This document shows, piece by piece, positions 17,368 to 25,485 of a stretch of 64,000 nt of DNA. The notes below the pieces were generated by a model, which did not search any database, was not told the DNA's origin, and saw only the letters and a program-made list of their open reading frames with translations. Positions within the stretch are counted from its first letter, which is position 1. The number at the start of each line of letters is the position of its first letter. This DNA comes from Streptococcus mitis NCTC 12261 (lineage in GTDB: Bacteria; Bacillota; Bacilli; Lactobacillales; Streptococcaceae). Where the stretch lies: assembly GCF_000148585.2 (NCBI RefSeq), contig NZ_CP028414.1, forward strand, positions 735,501 to 799,500, given 5' to 3'. A program made the position numbers and the translations under genes.

Positions 17368-17380
17368 CTCTGTATCCTAT
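17266..17380 (+). promoter_or_regulatory. Structured leader directly upstream of parC (copy B of a two-copy element)
   Basis: Related to 2324-2443. It shares GAAAGGA(A/G)TTGAAC at the 5' side, a GAAAAAGATA core and ACGGG...GTATC(C/T)TATAT at the 3' side up to the ATG. The long stem is GTGAAAA (17296-17302) with TTTTCAC (17346-17352). The copy at deoD has GGGAAAA/TTTTCCC, a compensatory change. The inner stem is GTGAGC/GCTTAC (17317-17330). The strong AAAGGAG at 17268-17274 is about 105 nt from the parC start, and no Shine-Dalgarno lies near the ATG. I cannot assign a known RNA family. Confidence 0.6.
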
Positions 17381-19852
17381 ATGAGTAACATTCAAAACAT
17401 GTCCCTTGAGGACATCATGGGAGAGCGCTTTGGTCGCTACTCCAAGTACATTATTCAAGACCGGGCTTTGCCAGATATTCGTGATGGCTTGAAGCCGGTT
17501 CAGCGTCGCATTCTTTATTCTATGAATAAGGATGGCAATACCTTTGATAAGAGTTACCGCAAGTCGGCCAAGTCTGTCGGTAACATCATGGGGAATTTCC
17601 ACCCACACGGTGACAGTTCTATCTATGATGCCATGGTTCGTATGTCACAGGACTGGAAAAATCGTGAGATTTTGGTTGAAATGCACGGTAATAACGGTTC
17701 TATGGACGGAGATCCACCTGCGGCTATGCGTTATACCGAGGCTCGCTTGTCTGAAATTGCTGGTTATCTTCTTCAGGATATCGATAAAAAGACCGTTCCT
17801 TTTTCTTGGAACTTTGACGATACCGAGAAAGAACCTACTGTCTTGCCAGCAGCCTTTCCAAACCTCTTGGTCAATGGTTCGACTGGGATTTCGGCCGGTT
17901 ATGCCACAGACATTCCTCCCCATAATTTGGCTGAGGTCATTGATGCTGCAGTTTACATGATTGACCACCCAACAGCCAAGGTGGATAAACTCATGGAATT
18001 CTTGCCTGGACCAGACTTCCCGACTGGAGGGATTATCCAGGGTCGTGATGAAATCAAGAAGGCCTATGAAACTGGGAAAGGGCGCGTTGTTGTTCGTTCC
18101 AAGACTGAGATTGAAAAGCTAAAAGGTGGTAAGGAACAAATTGTTATTACTGAGATTCCTTATGAAATCAACAAGGCCAATCTAGTCAAGAAGATTGATG
18201 ATGTTCGTGTCAATAGTAAGGTGGCAGGTATTGCTGAGGTTCGCGATGAGTCTGACCGTGACGGTCTTCGTATCGCTATTGAACTTAAGAAAGACGCTAA
18301 TACAGAGCTCGTTCTCAACTATCTATTTAAATATACTGACCTGCAAATCAACTACAACTTTAACATGGTGGCGATTGACAATTTCACACCTCGTCAGGTC
18401 GGTATTGTCCCAATCTTGTCTAGCTATATTGCCCACCGTCGTGAAGTGATTTTGGCGCGTTCACGCTTTGATAAGGAAAAGGCTGAAAAACGTCTCCATA
18501 TCGTCGAAGGTTTGATTCGTGTGATTTCAATCTTGGACGAAGTCATTGCGCTTATCCGTGCTTCTGAGAATAAGGCGGATGCCAAGGAAAATCTCAAAGT
18601 TAGCTATGATTTTACAGAGGAGCAGGCTGAGGCCATCGTTACCTTGCAATTGTATCGTTTGACCAATACCGATGTGGTTGTCTTACAGGAAGAAGAAGCA
18701 GAACTTCGTGAAAAGATTGCCATGCTGGCGGCTATTATCGGGGATGAGCGGACTATGTACAATCTCATGAAGAAAGAACTTCGTGAGGTTAAGAAGAAGT
18801 TTGCGACTCCGCGTTTGAGTTCTCTAGAAGACACTGCGAAAGCAATTGAGATTGATACAGCCAGTCTTATCGCCGAGGAAGATACCTACGTCAGCGTGAC
18901 CAAGGCAGGTTATATCAAGCGTACCAGCCCACGTTCCTTTGCGGCTTCAACGCTGGAAGAAATTGGCAAACGTGATGACGACCGTTTGATTTTTGTTCAA
19001 TCTGCCAAGACAACCCAGCATCTCTTGATGTTCACGACGCTTGGAAATGTCATTTATCGACCAATCCATGAATTGGCAGACATTCGTTGGAAGGATATCG
19101 GTGAGCATCTGAGCCAAACCATTACAAACTTTGAAACTAACGAAGAAATCCTTTATGTGGAAGTAGTGGATCAGTTTGATGATGCGACAACCTACTTTGC
19201 TGCGACTCGTCTCGGTCAAATCAAGCGTGTAGAGCGAAAAGAATTCACCCCATGGCGGACCTACAAGTCTAAGTCTGTCAAGTATGCTAAGCTCAAAGAT
19301 GATACAGACCAGATTGTAGCAGTAGCTCCAATCAAACTAGATGATGTTCTCTTGATCAGCCAAAATGGTTATGCCCTTCGTTTCAATATCGAAGAGGTAC
19401 CAGTTGTCGGTGCTAAGGCTGCAGGTGTCAAGGCTATGAACCTGAAAGAAGATGATACCCTCCAATCGGCCTTTATCTGTAACACTTCATCCTTCTACCT
19501 CTTGACTCAGCGTGGAAGTTTGAAACGTGTTTCTATTGACGAAATTCCAGCAACTAGCCGTGCCAAACGAGGACTACAAGTCTTGCGTGAGTTGAAAAAC
19601 AAACCGCATCGTGTCTTCTTAGCAGGATCAGTTGCAGAGCAAGGATTTGTTGGTGATCTCTTCAGTACAGAAGTGGAAGAGAACGACCAAACGCTGCTTG
19701 TCCAATCGAACAAAGGAACAATCTATGAAAGTCGACTACAAGACTTGAATCTGTCAGAACGCACAAGTAATGGTAGCTTCATCTCTGACACGATTTCGGA
19801 TGAAGAAGTTTTTGACGCTTATCTTAAAGAAGTATTTACTGAAGCTAAATAA
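17381..19852 (+). CDS. parC: DNA topoisomerase IV subunit A
   Basis: The DNA-cleaving subunit of topoisomerase IV and primary target of many quinolones in streptococci. The 823-residue protein has catalytic Tyr118 in MRYTEARL and a C-terminal beta-pinwheel domain from about residue 490. Quinolone-region residues are Ser79, Asp83 and Lys137, all wild type. Gly52 and Asp91 are present where I recall pneumococcal ParC having Ser and Asn. The ATG at 17381 abuts the structured leader with no Shine-Dalgarno sequence. A hairpin terminator follows at 19862. Confidence 0.97.
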   Translation: MSNIQNMSLEDIMGERFGRYSKYIIQDRALPDIRDGLKPVQRRILYSMNKDGNTFDKSYRKSAKSVGNIMGNFHPHGDSSIYDAMVRMSQDWKNREILVEMHGNNGSMDGDPPAAMRYTEARLSEIAGYLLQDIDKKTVPFSWNFDDTEKEPTVLPAAFPNLLVNGSTGISAGYATDIPPHNLAEVIDAAVYMIDHPTAKVDKLMEFLPGPDFPTGGIIQGRDEIKKAYETGKGRVVVRSKTEIEKLKGGKEQIVITEIPYEINKANLVKKIDDVRVNSKVAGIAEVRDESDRDGLRIAIELKKDANTELVLNYLFKYTDLQINYNFNMVAIDNFTPRQVGIVPILSSYIAHRREVILARSRFDKEKAEKRLHIVEGLIRVISILDEVIALIRASENKADAKENLKVSYDFTEEQAEAIVTLQLYRLTNTDVVVLQEEEAELREKIAMLAAIIGDERTMYNLMKKELREVKKKFATPRLSSLEDTAKAIEIDTASLIAEEDTYVSVTKAGYIKRTSPRSFAASTLEEIGKRDDDRLIFVQSAKTTQHLLMFTTLGNVIYRPIHELADIRWKDIGEHLSQTITNFETNEEILYVEVVDQFDDATTYFAATRLGQIKRVERKEFTPWRTYKSKSVKYAKLKDDTDQIVAVAPIKLDDVLLISQNGYALRFNIEEVPVVGAKAAGVKAMNLKEDDTLQSAFICNTSSFYLLTQRGSLKRVSIDEIPATSRAKRGLQVLRELKNKPHRVFLAGSVAEQGFVGDLFSTEVEENDQTLLVQSNKGTIYESRLQDLNLSERTSNGSFISDTISDEEVFDAYLKEVFTEAK

Positions 19853-19861
19853 GTGAAATGA

Positions 19862-19893
19862 AGAATCAGTTCTAAGAGCTGGTTCTTTTTATT
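19862..19893 (+). terminator. Terminator after parC
   Basis: AGAATCAGTT and AGCTGGTTCT pair with two G-U wobbles around a short loop, followed by TTTTTATT. Confidence 0.75.
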
Positions 19894-19986
19894 GAAGAAA
19901 TTTTCTGAAAATTACAAAATATACTTGCTATTTTAGAAAAATAGTGTAGAATAAAAGAAATAGGTTTTTAGAATAAGGAGTGGAAT

Positions 19987-21009
19987 ATGACAGTAACGAT
20001 TGATTGGGAAAATCTCGGTTTTTCCTATATGAAATTACCTTATCGCTATATTGCTCATTTTAAAAATGGACAATGGGATCAAGGAGAGCTTACAGAGGAT
20101 GCAAACTTGCATATTTCAGAGTCTTCTCCAAGTCTTCACTATGGTCAACAAGCATTTGAAGGTTTGAAAGCTTATCGTACTAAGGATGGTAGTGTTCAAC
20201 TGTTCCGTCCTGATGAAAATGCTAAACGCCTGCAACGGACATGTGACCGTCTCTTGATGCCACAAGTTCCAACAGAAATGTTTGTAGACGCTTGTAAGGC
20301 AGTTGTTCGTGCGAATGAAGAATATGTACCTCCATATGGAACAGGTGGAACCTTATATCTTCGCCCTCTTTTGATTGGTGTCGGAGATATTATTGGGGTT
20401 AAACCGGCAGAAGAGTACATTTTCACCATCTTTGCTATGCCAGTTGGAAATTACTTTAAGGGTGGATTGGTTCCAACCAACTTCTTGATTCAGGATGAAT
20501 ACGACCGTGCGGCTCCAAATGGTACAGGTGCGGCTAAGGTTGGTGGAAACTATGCTGCAAGTCTCTTGCCAGGGAAATTGGCCAAGTCACGTCATTTCTC
20601 AGATGTTATCTATCTAGACCCATCAACTCATACAAAGATTGAAGAAGTCGGCTCAGCTAACTTCTTTGGAATTACAGCTGATAATGAATTTGTAACACCA
20701 TTGAGTCCTTCTATCTTGCCATCTATTACCAAGTATTCTTTGCTTTATTTGGCAGAACATCGCTTGGGCTTAACTCCTATTGAGGGGGATGTCCCAATTG
20801 ATAACCTTGACCGTTTTGTAGAGGCAGGTGCCTGTGGTACAGCAGCAGTTATTTCTCCAATTGGTGGAATTCAGCACGGTGATGATTTCCATGTGTTCTA
20901 TAGCGAAACAGAAGTAGGTCCTGTGACTCGTAAATTATATGATGAATTGACAGGAATTCAGTTTGGCGATATTGAAGCGCCAGAAGGTTGGATTGTAAAA
21001 GTAGATTAA
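19987..21009 (+). CDS. ilvE: Branched-chain amino acid aminotransferase
   Basis: A PLP enzyme that interconverts leucine, isoleucine and valine with their keto acids. The 340-residue class IV aminotransferase has the expected length. HYGQQAFEGLKAYR is near residue 52, the PLP lysine lies in GTGAAKVGGNYAAS, and the substrate loop EEVGSANFFG and AGACGTAAVISP follow. AAGGAGTGGAAT precedes the ATG. It is monocistronic or co-transcribed with the following lipoprotein gene, which starts 23 nt after the stop. Confidence 0.97.
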   Translation: MTVTIDWENLGFSYMKLPYRYIAHFKNGQWDQGELTEDANLHISESSPSLHYGQQAFEGLKAYRTKDGSVQLFRPDENAKRLQRTCDRLLMPQVPTEMFVDACKAVVRANEEYVPPYGTGGTLYLRPLLIGVGDIIGVKPAEEYIFTIFAMPVGNYFKGGLVPTNFLIQDEYDRAAPNGTGAAKVGGNYAASLLPGKLAKSRHFSDVIYLDPSTHTKIEEVGSANFFGITADNEFVTPLSPSILPSITKYSLLYLAEHRLGLTPIEGDVPIDNLDRFVEAGACGTAAVISPIGGIQHGDDFHVFYSETEVGPVTRKLYDELTGIQFGDIEAPEGWIVKVD

Positions 21010-21031
21010 AATAAACTAAAGGAGATTTTTT

Positions 21032-22999
21032 ATGAAATCGAAAAAGTGGCTCTTAACAGCAGGAGTGGTCCTGAGCACAACAGCTCTTTTAGTAGCTTGT
21101 GGAAAAGCTGATAAAGAAGCAGATGCACCGACAACATTTTCATATGTCTATGCAGTAGATCCAGCATCTTTGGACTATAGTATAGCGACTCGTACATCTA
21201 CAACAGATGTCATCGGGAACGTGGTTGATGGTTTGATGGAAAATGACCAATACGGAAATGTTATTCCTTCCTTGGCTGAAGATTGGTCTGTGTCAAAAGA
21301 TGGTTTGACTTATACCTACAAACTTCGTAAAGGAGTTAAATGGTACACTTCTGAAGGTGAAGAATATGCAGAAGTAACAGCCCATGACTTTGTGACAGGA
21401 CTAAAACACGTAGCTGACGGTAAGTCAGACGGTGTCTCTCTCATCCAAAATTCAATCAAGGGCTTGGATGCCTACATGACTGGTGAGACCAATGATTTCT
21501 CTACAGTTGGTGTTAAGGCCTTGGACGATTATACAGTTGAATATACCCTAAACAAACCAGAAAGCTTCTGGAACTCTAAAGTCACCACAGCAACGATGTT
21601 GCCTGTAAATGAAGAGTTTTTGAAGGCATCAGGTAAAGATTATGGAGCAGTTACTCCAGCAGGGATTCTTTACAATGGTCCTTATATCTTGAAGACCTTG
21701 ACTTCTAAATCGTTGATCGAATACGAGAAAAACCCAAATTACTGGGATAAAGAAAAGGTAAAAATTGAAAAGGTCAAATTGACTTACTACGATGGTTCTG
21801 ATCAGGAATCGTTGATTCGTAGCTTCTCTTCAGGTGCCTATACGACAGCCCGTCTCTTCCCAAGTAGCTCAAACTTTGCTTCAACTTTGGAACAATACGG
21901 AGATAAAATCACTTATAGCCCACAGGACTCAAGTAGTTATTACTTCACCTTTAACGTAAATCGTCAATCATATAATAAAACTGCGAAAACAAGTGAAGAG
22001 CAAAAGACTTCTACTAAAGAAGCTATGCTTAATAAGGACTTCCGTCAGGCTATCAACTTTGCCTTCAACCGCCATTCTTATGCTGCCCAGCTAAATGGTG
22101 AAGACGGTGCGGACAAGATTATTCGTAACAGCCTCGTTCCTGACAACTTTGTACAAGCAGGTGGTAAAAACTTTGGTCAAATCGCTCAAGCAGAGTTGGT
22201 GAACTATGGTGACCAATGGAAAGATGTTGAGCTAGTTGACGGTAAGGATTCTATCTACAATCCTGACAAGGCTAAAGCTGCTTTCGAAAAAGCTAAGAAA
22301 GACTTGGAATCTAAAGGGGTAACATTCCCAATTCACTTGGATGTCCCAGTTGAACAAACAGATACCATCGCTGTTCAACAAAGCAACTCTTTCAAACAGT
22401 CTATTGAATCAACTCTTGGTGCTGAAAATGTTGTTATCGACGTTCTTCAAATGACAGATAATGAAAAGGAAACAATCACTTCTCAAGCGCGTGTTCCTTC
22501 TCAAAAAGATTATGATTTGAACAGTACAGGATGGGCTCCAAGCTATCAAGACCCAGCATCTTACTTGAATATCATGGATCCTAAATCAGGTTCTGCTATG
22601 AAACACCTTGGTATTACTAAAGGGAAAGATAAGGATGTTGTAGCTAAACTTGGTTTGGACCAATATAAGAAATTATTGGATGATGCAGATTCAGAAACTA
22701 CAAATCTTGAAGAACGCTATGAAAAATATGCCAAGGCTCAAGCTTGGTTGACAGATAGTTCATTATTGATGCCAACAGCCTCATCTGGTGGTTCTCCAGT
22801 TGTAAGTAATGTCGTGCCATTCTCAAAACCATACTCACAAGTTGGTATTAAGGGTGACCCATATATCTTTAAAGGAATGAAATTGCAAAAAGATATTGTT
22901 ACAACAAAAGAATATGAAGAAGCACTGAAAAAATGGCAAAAAGAAAAATTGGAATCAAATGGTAAGTACCAAAAAGAACTAGAAAAACACATTAAATAA
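21032..22999 (+). CDS. Oligopeptide ABC transporter substrate-binding lipoprotein (Ami/Ali family)
   Basis: An extracellular peptide-binding protein of solute-binding family 5. The 655-residue precursor has a lipoprotein signal, MKSKKWLLTAG then LLVACG, with lipidation at Cys23. The mature part has the family pattern TYTYKLRKGVKW, NGPYILK and NPNYWDKEKVKIEKVK. It resembles pneumococcal AliA, AliB and AmiA, which share the AmiCDEF permease. No permease or ATPase is encoded beside it, so it is probably an orphan receptor using the Ami system. I cannot decide which Ali paralogue it is. A perfect hairpin terminator follows the stop. Confidence 0.9.
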   Translation: MKSKKWLLTAGVVLSTTALLVACGKADKEADAPTTFSYVYAVDPASLDYSIATRTSTTDVIGNVVDGLMENDQYGNVIPSLAEDWSVSKDGLTYTYKLRKGVKWYTSEGEEYAEVTAHDFVTGLKHVADGKSDGVSLIQNSIKGLDAYMTGETNDFSTVGVKALDDYTVEYTLNKPESFWNSKVTTATMLPVNEEFLKASGKDYGAVTPAGILYNGPYILKTLTSKSLIEYEKNPNYWDKEKVKIEKVKLTYYDGSDQESLIRSFSSGAYTTARLFPSSSNFASTLEQYGDKITYSPQDSSSYYFTFNVNRQSYNKTAKTSEEQKTSTKEAMLNKDFRQAINFAFNRHSYAAQLNGEDGADKIIRNSLVPDNFVQAGGKNFGQIAQAELVNYGDQWKDVELVDGKDSIYNPDKAKAAFEKAKKDLESKGVTFPIHLDVPVEQTDTIAVQQSNSFKQSIESTLGAENVVIDVLQMTDNEKETITSQARVPSQKDYDLNSTGWAPSYQDPASYLNIMDPKSGSAMKHLGITKGKDKDVVAKLGLDQYKKLLDDADSETTNLEERYEKYAKAQAWLTDSSLLMPTASSGGSPVVSNVVPFSKPYSQVGIKGDPYIFKGMKLQKDIVTTKEYEEALKKWQKEKLESNGKYQKELEKHIK

Positions 23000-23004
23000 T
23001 GCGG

Positions 23005-23044
23005 AAAACTCTATATCGGACAAGCCCGATATAGAGTTTTTTCT
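23005..23044 (+). terminator. Strong terminator after the oligopeptide-binding protein gene
   Basis: AAAACTCTATATCGG (23005-23019) pairs perfectly with the mirror arm ending at 23040, followed by a T run. Confidence 0.9.
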
Positions 23045-23096
23045 TGCTAGTTTTGGGATTTTCTTGTAAAATAGAAAAAGTGAAGAGAGGTATGAA

Positions 23097-23327
23097 ATGA
23101 GTAAGAAAGATAAAAAAATTGAAATTCAAGTAGCAGATGCCAAGGTTAATGTAGGAAAAGACAGTTTTGAAGGCTATACATTGACAATTGGTAAAAAAGT
23201 TATCGGAGAAATTGCCGAATTAGACGGACAATTTGCCATCATAAAGAATGGAAACGTCGATAGTTTTTATAAAAAATTGGAAAAAGCTGTGGAAATTTTG
23301 ATTGAAAATTATAATTTAGCAAAATAA
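23097..23327 (+). CDS. DUF2969-like small protein
   Basis: A 76-residue charged protein starting MSKKDKKIEIQVADAKVNVG, with a predicted beta-rich middle (YTLTIGKKVIGEIAELDG) and a C-terminal helix. It looks like the Lactobacillales DUF2969 family, whose function is unknown to me. A GAGAGGTATGAA ribosome-binding site precedes the ATG. It lies alone between a terminator and the tRNA pair, with a probable -10 TAAAAT about 20 nt upstream. Confidence 0.7.
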   Translation: MSKKDKKIEIQVADAKVNVGKDSFEGYTLTIGKKVIGEIAELDGQFAIIKNGNVDSFYKKLEKAVEILIENYNLAK

Positions 23328-23330
23328 GTC

Positions 23331-23359
23331 TTGTTTTTTTGAAATTTTCATGATATAAT
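23331..23359 (+). promoter_or_regulatory. Promoter of the tRNA-Tyr/tRNA-Gln pair
   Basis: TTGTTT (23331-23336) and an extended TGA TATAAT (23354-23359) with a 17-nt spacer, 17 nt before the tRNA-Tyr gene. Confidence 0.6.
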
Positions 23360-23376
23360 AATCCATGTTGATTGTA

Positions 23377-23457
23377 GGAGAGATAGCGAAGAGGCTAAAC
23401 GCGGCGGACTGTAAATCCGCTCCTTCGGGTTCGGGGGTTCGAATCCCTCTCTCTCCA
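23377..23457 (+). tRNA. tRNA-Tyr (anticodon GTA)
   Basis: The acceptor arm GGAGAGA pairs with TCTCTCC. The anticodon loop ACTGTAAAT contains GTA, a long variable arm (CTCCTTCGGGTTC region) is present as in class II tRNAs, and GGTTCGAATCC forms the T loop. The CCA end is not encoded. Confidence 0.96.
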
Positions 23458-23466
23458 TTTCATCAA

Positions 23467-23538
23467 TGGGGTATAGCCAAGCGGTAAGGCAAGGGACTTT
23501 GACTCCCTCATGCGTTGGTTCGAATCCAGCTACCCCAG
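23467..23538 (+). tRNA. tRNA-Gln (anticodon TTG)
   Basis: The acceptor arm TGGGGTA pairs with TACCCCA. The anticodon stem-loop AGGGA-CTTTGAC-TCCCT gives TTG, and the T loop is GGTTCGAATCC. It lies 9 nt after tRNA-Tyr, in the same transcript. CCA is not encoded. Confidence 0.96.
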
Positions 23539-23566
23539 TTCTTAGGTAATGATCAAGATAAAAAGC

Positions 23567-23593
23567 AAAATATCTTAGGGTATTTTATTTTTA
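23567..23593 (+). terminator. Terminator after the tRNA pair
   Basis: AAAATATC (23567-23574) and GGTATTTT (23579-23586) form a short stem followed by ATTTTT. Confidence 0.65.
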
Positions 23594-23699
23594 TAATTGA
23601 AAGACGTGAACGATATGAACATGTCCTTGCGGGTGCTTAGGAAAAAAATTATAAGTATGTCAAGTTTAAGAAAAACTTGATTGTTGGAGGATTTTTTAG

Positions 23700-24902
23700 A
23701 TGAACGAATTTGAAGATTTGCTAAATAGCGTTAGCCAAGTTGAGACTGGTGATGTTGTTAGTGCTGAAGTATTGACAGTTGATGCGACTCAAGCTAACGT
23801 TGCAATCTCTGGAACTGGTGTTGAAGGTGTCTTGACTCTTCGCGAATTGACAAACGATCGCGATGCAGATATCAATGACTTTGTTAAAGTAGGAGAAGTA
23901 TTGGATGTTCTTGTACTTCGTCAAGTAGTTGGTAAAGATACTGATACAGTTACATACCTTGTATCTAAAAAACGCCTTGAAGCTCGCAAAGCATGGGACA
24001 AACTTGTTGGTCGCGAAGAAGAAGTTGTTACTGTTAAAGGAACTCGTGCCGTTAAAGGTGGACTTTCAGTAGAATTTGAAGGTGTTCGTGGATTTATCCC
24101 AGCTTCAATGTTGGATACTCGTTTCGTACGTAACACTGAGCGTTTTGTAGGTCAAGAATTTGATGCTAAAATCAAAGAAGTTGACGCTAAAGAAAACCGC
24201 TTCATCCTTTCACGTCGTGAAGTTGTTGAAGCAGCTACAGCAGCAGCTCGCGCTGAAGTATTCGGTAAATTGGCTGTTGGTGATGTAGTAACTGGTAAAG
24301 TTGCACGTATCACAAGTTTCGGTGCTTTCATCGACCTTGGTGGTGTTGACGGATTGGTTCACTTGACTGAATTGTCACATGAACGTAACGTATCACCAAA
24401 ATCAGTTGTAACTGTTGGTGAAGAAATTGAAGTGAAAATCCTTGATCTTAACGAAGAAGAAGGACGCGTATCACTTTCACTTAAAGCAACAACACCTGGA
24501 CCATGGGATGGCGTTGAGCAAAAATTGGCTAAAGGTGATGTAGTAGAAGGAACAGTTAAACGTTTGACTGACTTCGGTGCATTTGTTGAAGTATTGCCAG
24601 GTATCGATGGACTTGTTCACGTATCACAAATTTCACACAAACGTATTGAAAATCCAAAAGAAGCTCTTAAAGTTGGTCAAGAAGTTAAAGTTAAAGTTCT
24701 TGAAGTTAACGCAGATGCAGAGCGCGTATCACTTTCTATCAAAGCTCTTGAAGAGCGTCCAGCTCAAGAAGAAGGACAAAAAGAAGAAAAACGTGCTGCT
24801 CGTCCACGTCGTCCAAAACGTCAAGAAAAACGTGATTTCGAACTTCCAGAAACACAAACAGGATTCTCAATGGCTGACTTGTTCGGTGATATCGAACTCT
24901 AA
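23700..24902 (+). CDS. rpsA: 30S ribosomal protein S1
   Basis: An RNA-binding protein of the small subunit that helps translation initiation. The 400-residue protein has four S1 (OB-fold) repeats, roughly at residues 15-85, 103-170, 190-260 and 275-345. The last two are the most canonical (VTGKVARITSFGAFIDLGGV and VEGTVKRLTDFGAFVEVLPG). A basic C-terminal tail follows. Four repeats rather than six is the usual Firmicute form. TTGGAGG precedes the ATG. The 106-nt upstream stretch (23594-23699) contains AAGTTT/AAACTT and other small stems and may be regulatory, but I recognise no motif. Confidence 0.95.
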   Translation: MNEFEDLLNSVSQVETGDVVSAEVLTVDATQANVAISGTGVEGVLTLRELTNDRDADINDFVKVGEVLDVLVLRQVVGKDTDTVTYLVSKKRLEARKAWDKLVGREEEVVTVKGTRAVKGGLSVEFEGVRGFIPASMLDTRFVRNTERFVGQEFDAKIKEVDAKENRFILSRREVVEAATAAARAEVFGKLAVGDVVTGKVARITSFGAFIDLGGVDGLVHLTELSHERNVSPKSVVTVGEEIEVKILDLNEEEGRVSLSLKATTPGPWDGVEQKLAKGDVVEGTVKRLTDFGAFVEVLPGIDGLVHVSQISHKRIENPKEALKVGQEVKVKVLEVNADAERVSLSIKALEERPAQEEGQKEEKRAARPRRPKRQEKRDFELPETQTGFSMADLFGDIEL

Positions 24903-24919
24903 TCAAATTGAAAATACAC

Positions 24920-24957
24920 AAAATCCTTTGTTTACTTAACAAGGGATTTTTCTTTTG
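24920..24957 (+). terminator. Terminator after rpsA
   Basis: AAAATCCTTTGT (24920-24931) pairs with ACAAGGGATTTTT (24939-24951), then TCTTTT. Confidence 0.8.
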
Positions 24958-24972
24958 TCTGTAAGTCTTTTT

Positions 24973-24987
24973 TGATATAATAGTTCT
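24973..24987 (+). promoter_or_regulatory. Extended -10 promoter giving a predicted leaderless GAF-gene mRNA
   Basis: TGA TATAAT with the hexamer at 24976-24981, 6 nt before the ATG at 24988. There is no room for a Shine-Dalgarno between the expected start site and the start codon. Confidence 0.6.
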
Positions 24988-25485
24988 ATGTTAGAATCAG
25001 AAAAACAATCACGTTATCAAATGTTAAATGAAGAGCTCTCTTTTTTATTGGATGGTGAAACCAATGTTTTGGCTAATCTTTCCAATGCCAGCGCTCTTCT
25101 AAAATCACGCTTCCCTAATACCGTATTTGCAGGCTTTTATCTGTTCGATGGAATGGAATTGGTTTTAGGTCCTTTCCAAGGCGGTGTTTCCTGTATCCGT
25201 ATTGCACTTGGAAAAGGTGTTTGTGGGGAGGCAGCTCACTTTCAGGAAACGGTTCTAGTTGGTGATGTAAGGACTTATCCCAACTATATTTCTTGTGATG
25301 GTCGAGCTAAAAGTGAAATTGTTGTTCCGATGGTTAAGAATGGTCAATTGCTCGGGGTTCTGGATCTGGATTCTTCAGAGTTTGATGATTATGATGCTAT
25401 GGATCGAGATTATTTGGAACAATTTGTCGCTATTTTGCTTGAAAAGACAGAATGGGACTTTACAATGTTTGGGGAGAAAGCCTAA
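24988..25485 (+). CDS. GAF-domain free methionine-(R)-sulfoxide reductase-like protein
   Basis: A 165-residue single GAF-domain protein of the fRMsr (YebR/MsrC) family, which reduces free methionine-R-sulfoxide. The three cysteines typical of the active family members are present: Cys69 (GGVSCIR), Cys79 (GKGVCGEAA) and Cys103 (YISCDGR). ASSEIVVP-type sequence appears as AKSEIVVPM. The gene has a promoter only 6 nt from its ATG, predicting a leaderless mRNA. Its stop overlaps the dnaX start by 1 nt (TAATG), so dnaX is probably in the same transcript. Confidence 0.88.
   Translation: MLESEKQSRYQMLNEELSFLLDGETNVLANLSNASALLKSRFPNTVFAGFYLFDGMELVLGPFQGGVSCIRIALGKGVCGEAAHFQETVLVGDVRTYPNYISCDGRAKSEIVVPMVKNGQLLGVLDLDSSEFDDYDAMDRDYLEQFVAILLEKTEWDFTMFGEKA

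Noticed and set aside
19853-19986. T-box or other amino-acid riboswitch upstream of ilvE
   Set aside because: No T-box sequence (AGGGTGG) and too little space after the parC terminator. Only a promoter-sized gap is present.
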